DNA from: Proteiniphilum sp. UBA1403 | GTDB lineage: Bacteria > Bacteroidota > Bacteroidia > Bacteroidales > Dysgonomonadaceae | Reading direction: 5' to 3' | Length of the DNA stretch: 64,000 nucleotides | Assembly: GCA_002305715.1 (NCBI GenBank) | Contig: DBQD01000072.1 | Coordinates: 58,742-122,741 of the forward strand | Shown here: positions 63,673 through 64,000 of the stretch, one piece after another | How positions within the stretch are numbered: the stretch's first letter is position 1 | Layout of the letters: the number at the start of each line of letters is the position of its first letter | The notes under the pieces: model-generated | Databases searched by the model: none | What the model was told of the DNA's origin: nothing | What the model saw: the letters and a program-made list of their open reading frames with translations, nothing else | Made by a program: the position numbers and the translations under genes

Positions 63673-64000
63673 TCAAGATGGGCTTTCCGATTCAATCATT
63701 CTCAACAGATAGGCTCCATACTGATTATTTTTCATTGGCAAGGCAATTCTCCGAATATCATCGTCTGTGATCCAGCCGTTACGCCATGCAATTTCCTCCA
63801 GACATGAAATTTTGAGACCTTGTCTCTTTTCCAATACTTCAATAAATGTGGATGCCTCTGACAGTGAATCGTGGGTACCGGTATCGAGCCATGCGAAACC
63901 CCTCCCAAATCGTTGTATCTGTAGTTTCCCCTCCTTCAGAAATGTCTGGTTCACAGTGGTGATCTCCAGCTCGCCTCGTGCAGACGGTTTTATTGCTTTG
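63673..64000 (-). CDS. rfbA: Glucose-1-phosphate thymidylyltransferase, C-terminal fragment
   Basis: RfbA (RmlA) forms dTDP-glucose from dTTP and glucose-1-phosphate. The frame stays open to base 64000, so the start is outside the window. The visible ~109 residues begin with PSARGELEITTVNQ and include GRGFAWLDTGTHDSL and CLEEIAWRNGWI, all typical of the C-terminal half of RmlA. The GTG at 63954 is internal. The gene opens the rfbA-rfbC-rfbB set on the minus strand. Confidence 0.95.
   Translation of the reverse strand, partial: KAIKPSARGELEITTVNQTFLKEGKLQIQRFGRGFAWLDTGTHDSLSEASTFIEVLEKRQGLKISCLEEIAWRNGWITDDDIRRIALPMKNNQYGAYLLRMIESESPS

Noticed and set aside
1..64000. tRNA, rRNA, integrase, transposase or phage genes
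   Set aside because: I looked in the gaps and recognised none; nearly all intergenic regions are too short and no mobile-element protein motifs appear in any frame.

Overview
The window looks like chromosomal DNA of a Bacteroidetes bacterium, probably order Bacteroidales and perhaps near Dysgonomonadaceae or Porphyromonadaceae (the family is a guess from protein resemblance only). Reasons: a SusC/SusD pair with tandem SusE-like lipoproteins, an ECF sigma/FecR/STN-receptor signalling set, a thiol peroxidase and type II PNGase of Bacteroidetes type, a MurE with the meso-DAP motif, almost no Shine-Dalgarno sequences, and many intergenic copies of the Bacteroidetes -7 promoter element TAnnTTTG. 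I found no tRNA, rRNA, CRISPR array, integrase or intact insertion sequence.

Layout. 1-5.7 kb, plus strand: 3' end of uvrA, thiol peroxidase tpx, the DNA translocase ftsK, a LolA-like carrier and thioredoxin reductase trxB, then a strong terminator. 5.8-10.3 kb, plus strand: a secreted GH29 alpha-L-fucosidase and GH3 beta-glycosidase separated by one base, then a secreted protein of unknown role. 10.3-26.5 kb, minus strand: yqeY and a complete-looking division and cell wall (dcw) cluster in the order mraZ-rsmH-ftsL-PBP-murE-mraY-murD-ftsW-murG-murC-ftsQ-ftsA-ftsZ. The cluster starts at a promoter overlapped by three 10-bp repeats like the MraZ operator of other bacteria.

26.7-28.6 kb, plus strand: an O-acyltransferase and a GNAT-type N-acyltransferase that resemble the glsA/glsB glycine-lipid pair of Bacteroides. 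After a 349-bp gap with a 38-bp perfect palindrome and an 11-bp tandem repeat come flavodoxin and arginine deiminase. 30.7-35.4 kb, minus strand: a HAD nucleotidase, a coiled-coil lipoprotein, rsmI, an unknown coiled-coil protein and a RecD-like helicase. 35.5-39.7 kb, plus strand: a membrane-anchored unknown, a DUF3822 protein overlapping rsmD, and a BtuB-like TonB-dependent receptor behind a structured leader.

39.8-58.0 kb is the carbohydrate-focused part: a two-part PNGase F (minus strand), a degenerate D-2-hydroxyacid dehydrogenase, an L-aspartate dehydrogenase, and a polysaccharide utilization locus made of ECF sigma factor, FecR anti-sigma, STN-containing SusC, SusD, two SusE-like lipoproteins, GH76 alpha-1,6-mannanase, GH92 alpha-mannosidase and a CE15-like esterase. 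The locus reads as an alpha-mannan or mannoprotein glycan system: the receptor senses and imports, GH76 cuts the backbone, GH92 trims side chains. With PNGase and fucosidase elsewhere in the window, N-glycoprotein use is a reasonable inference but not proven.

58.0-64.0 kb, minus strand: recG, glyA, a small HAD protein and the dTDP-rhamnose genes rfbA (cut by the window edge), rfbC and rfbB.
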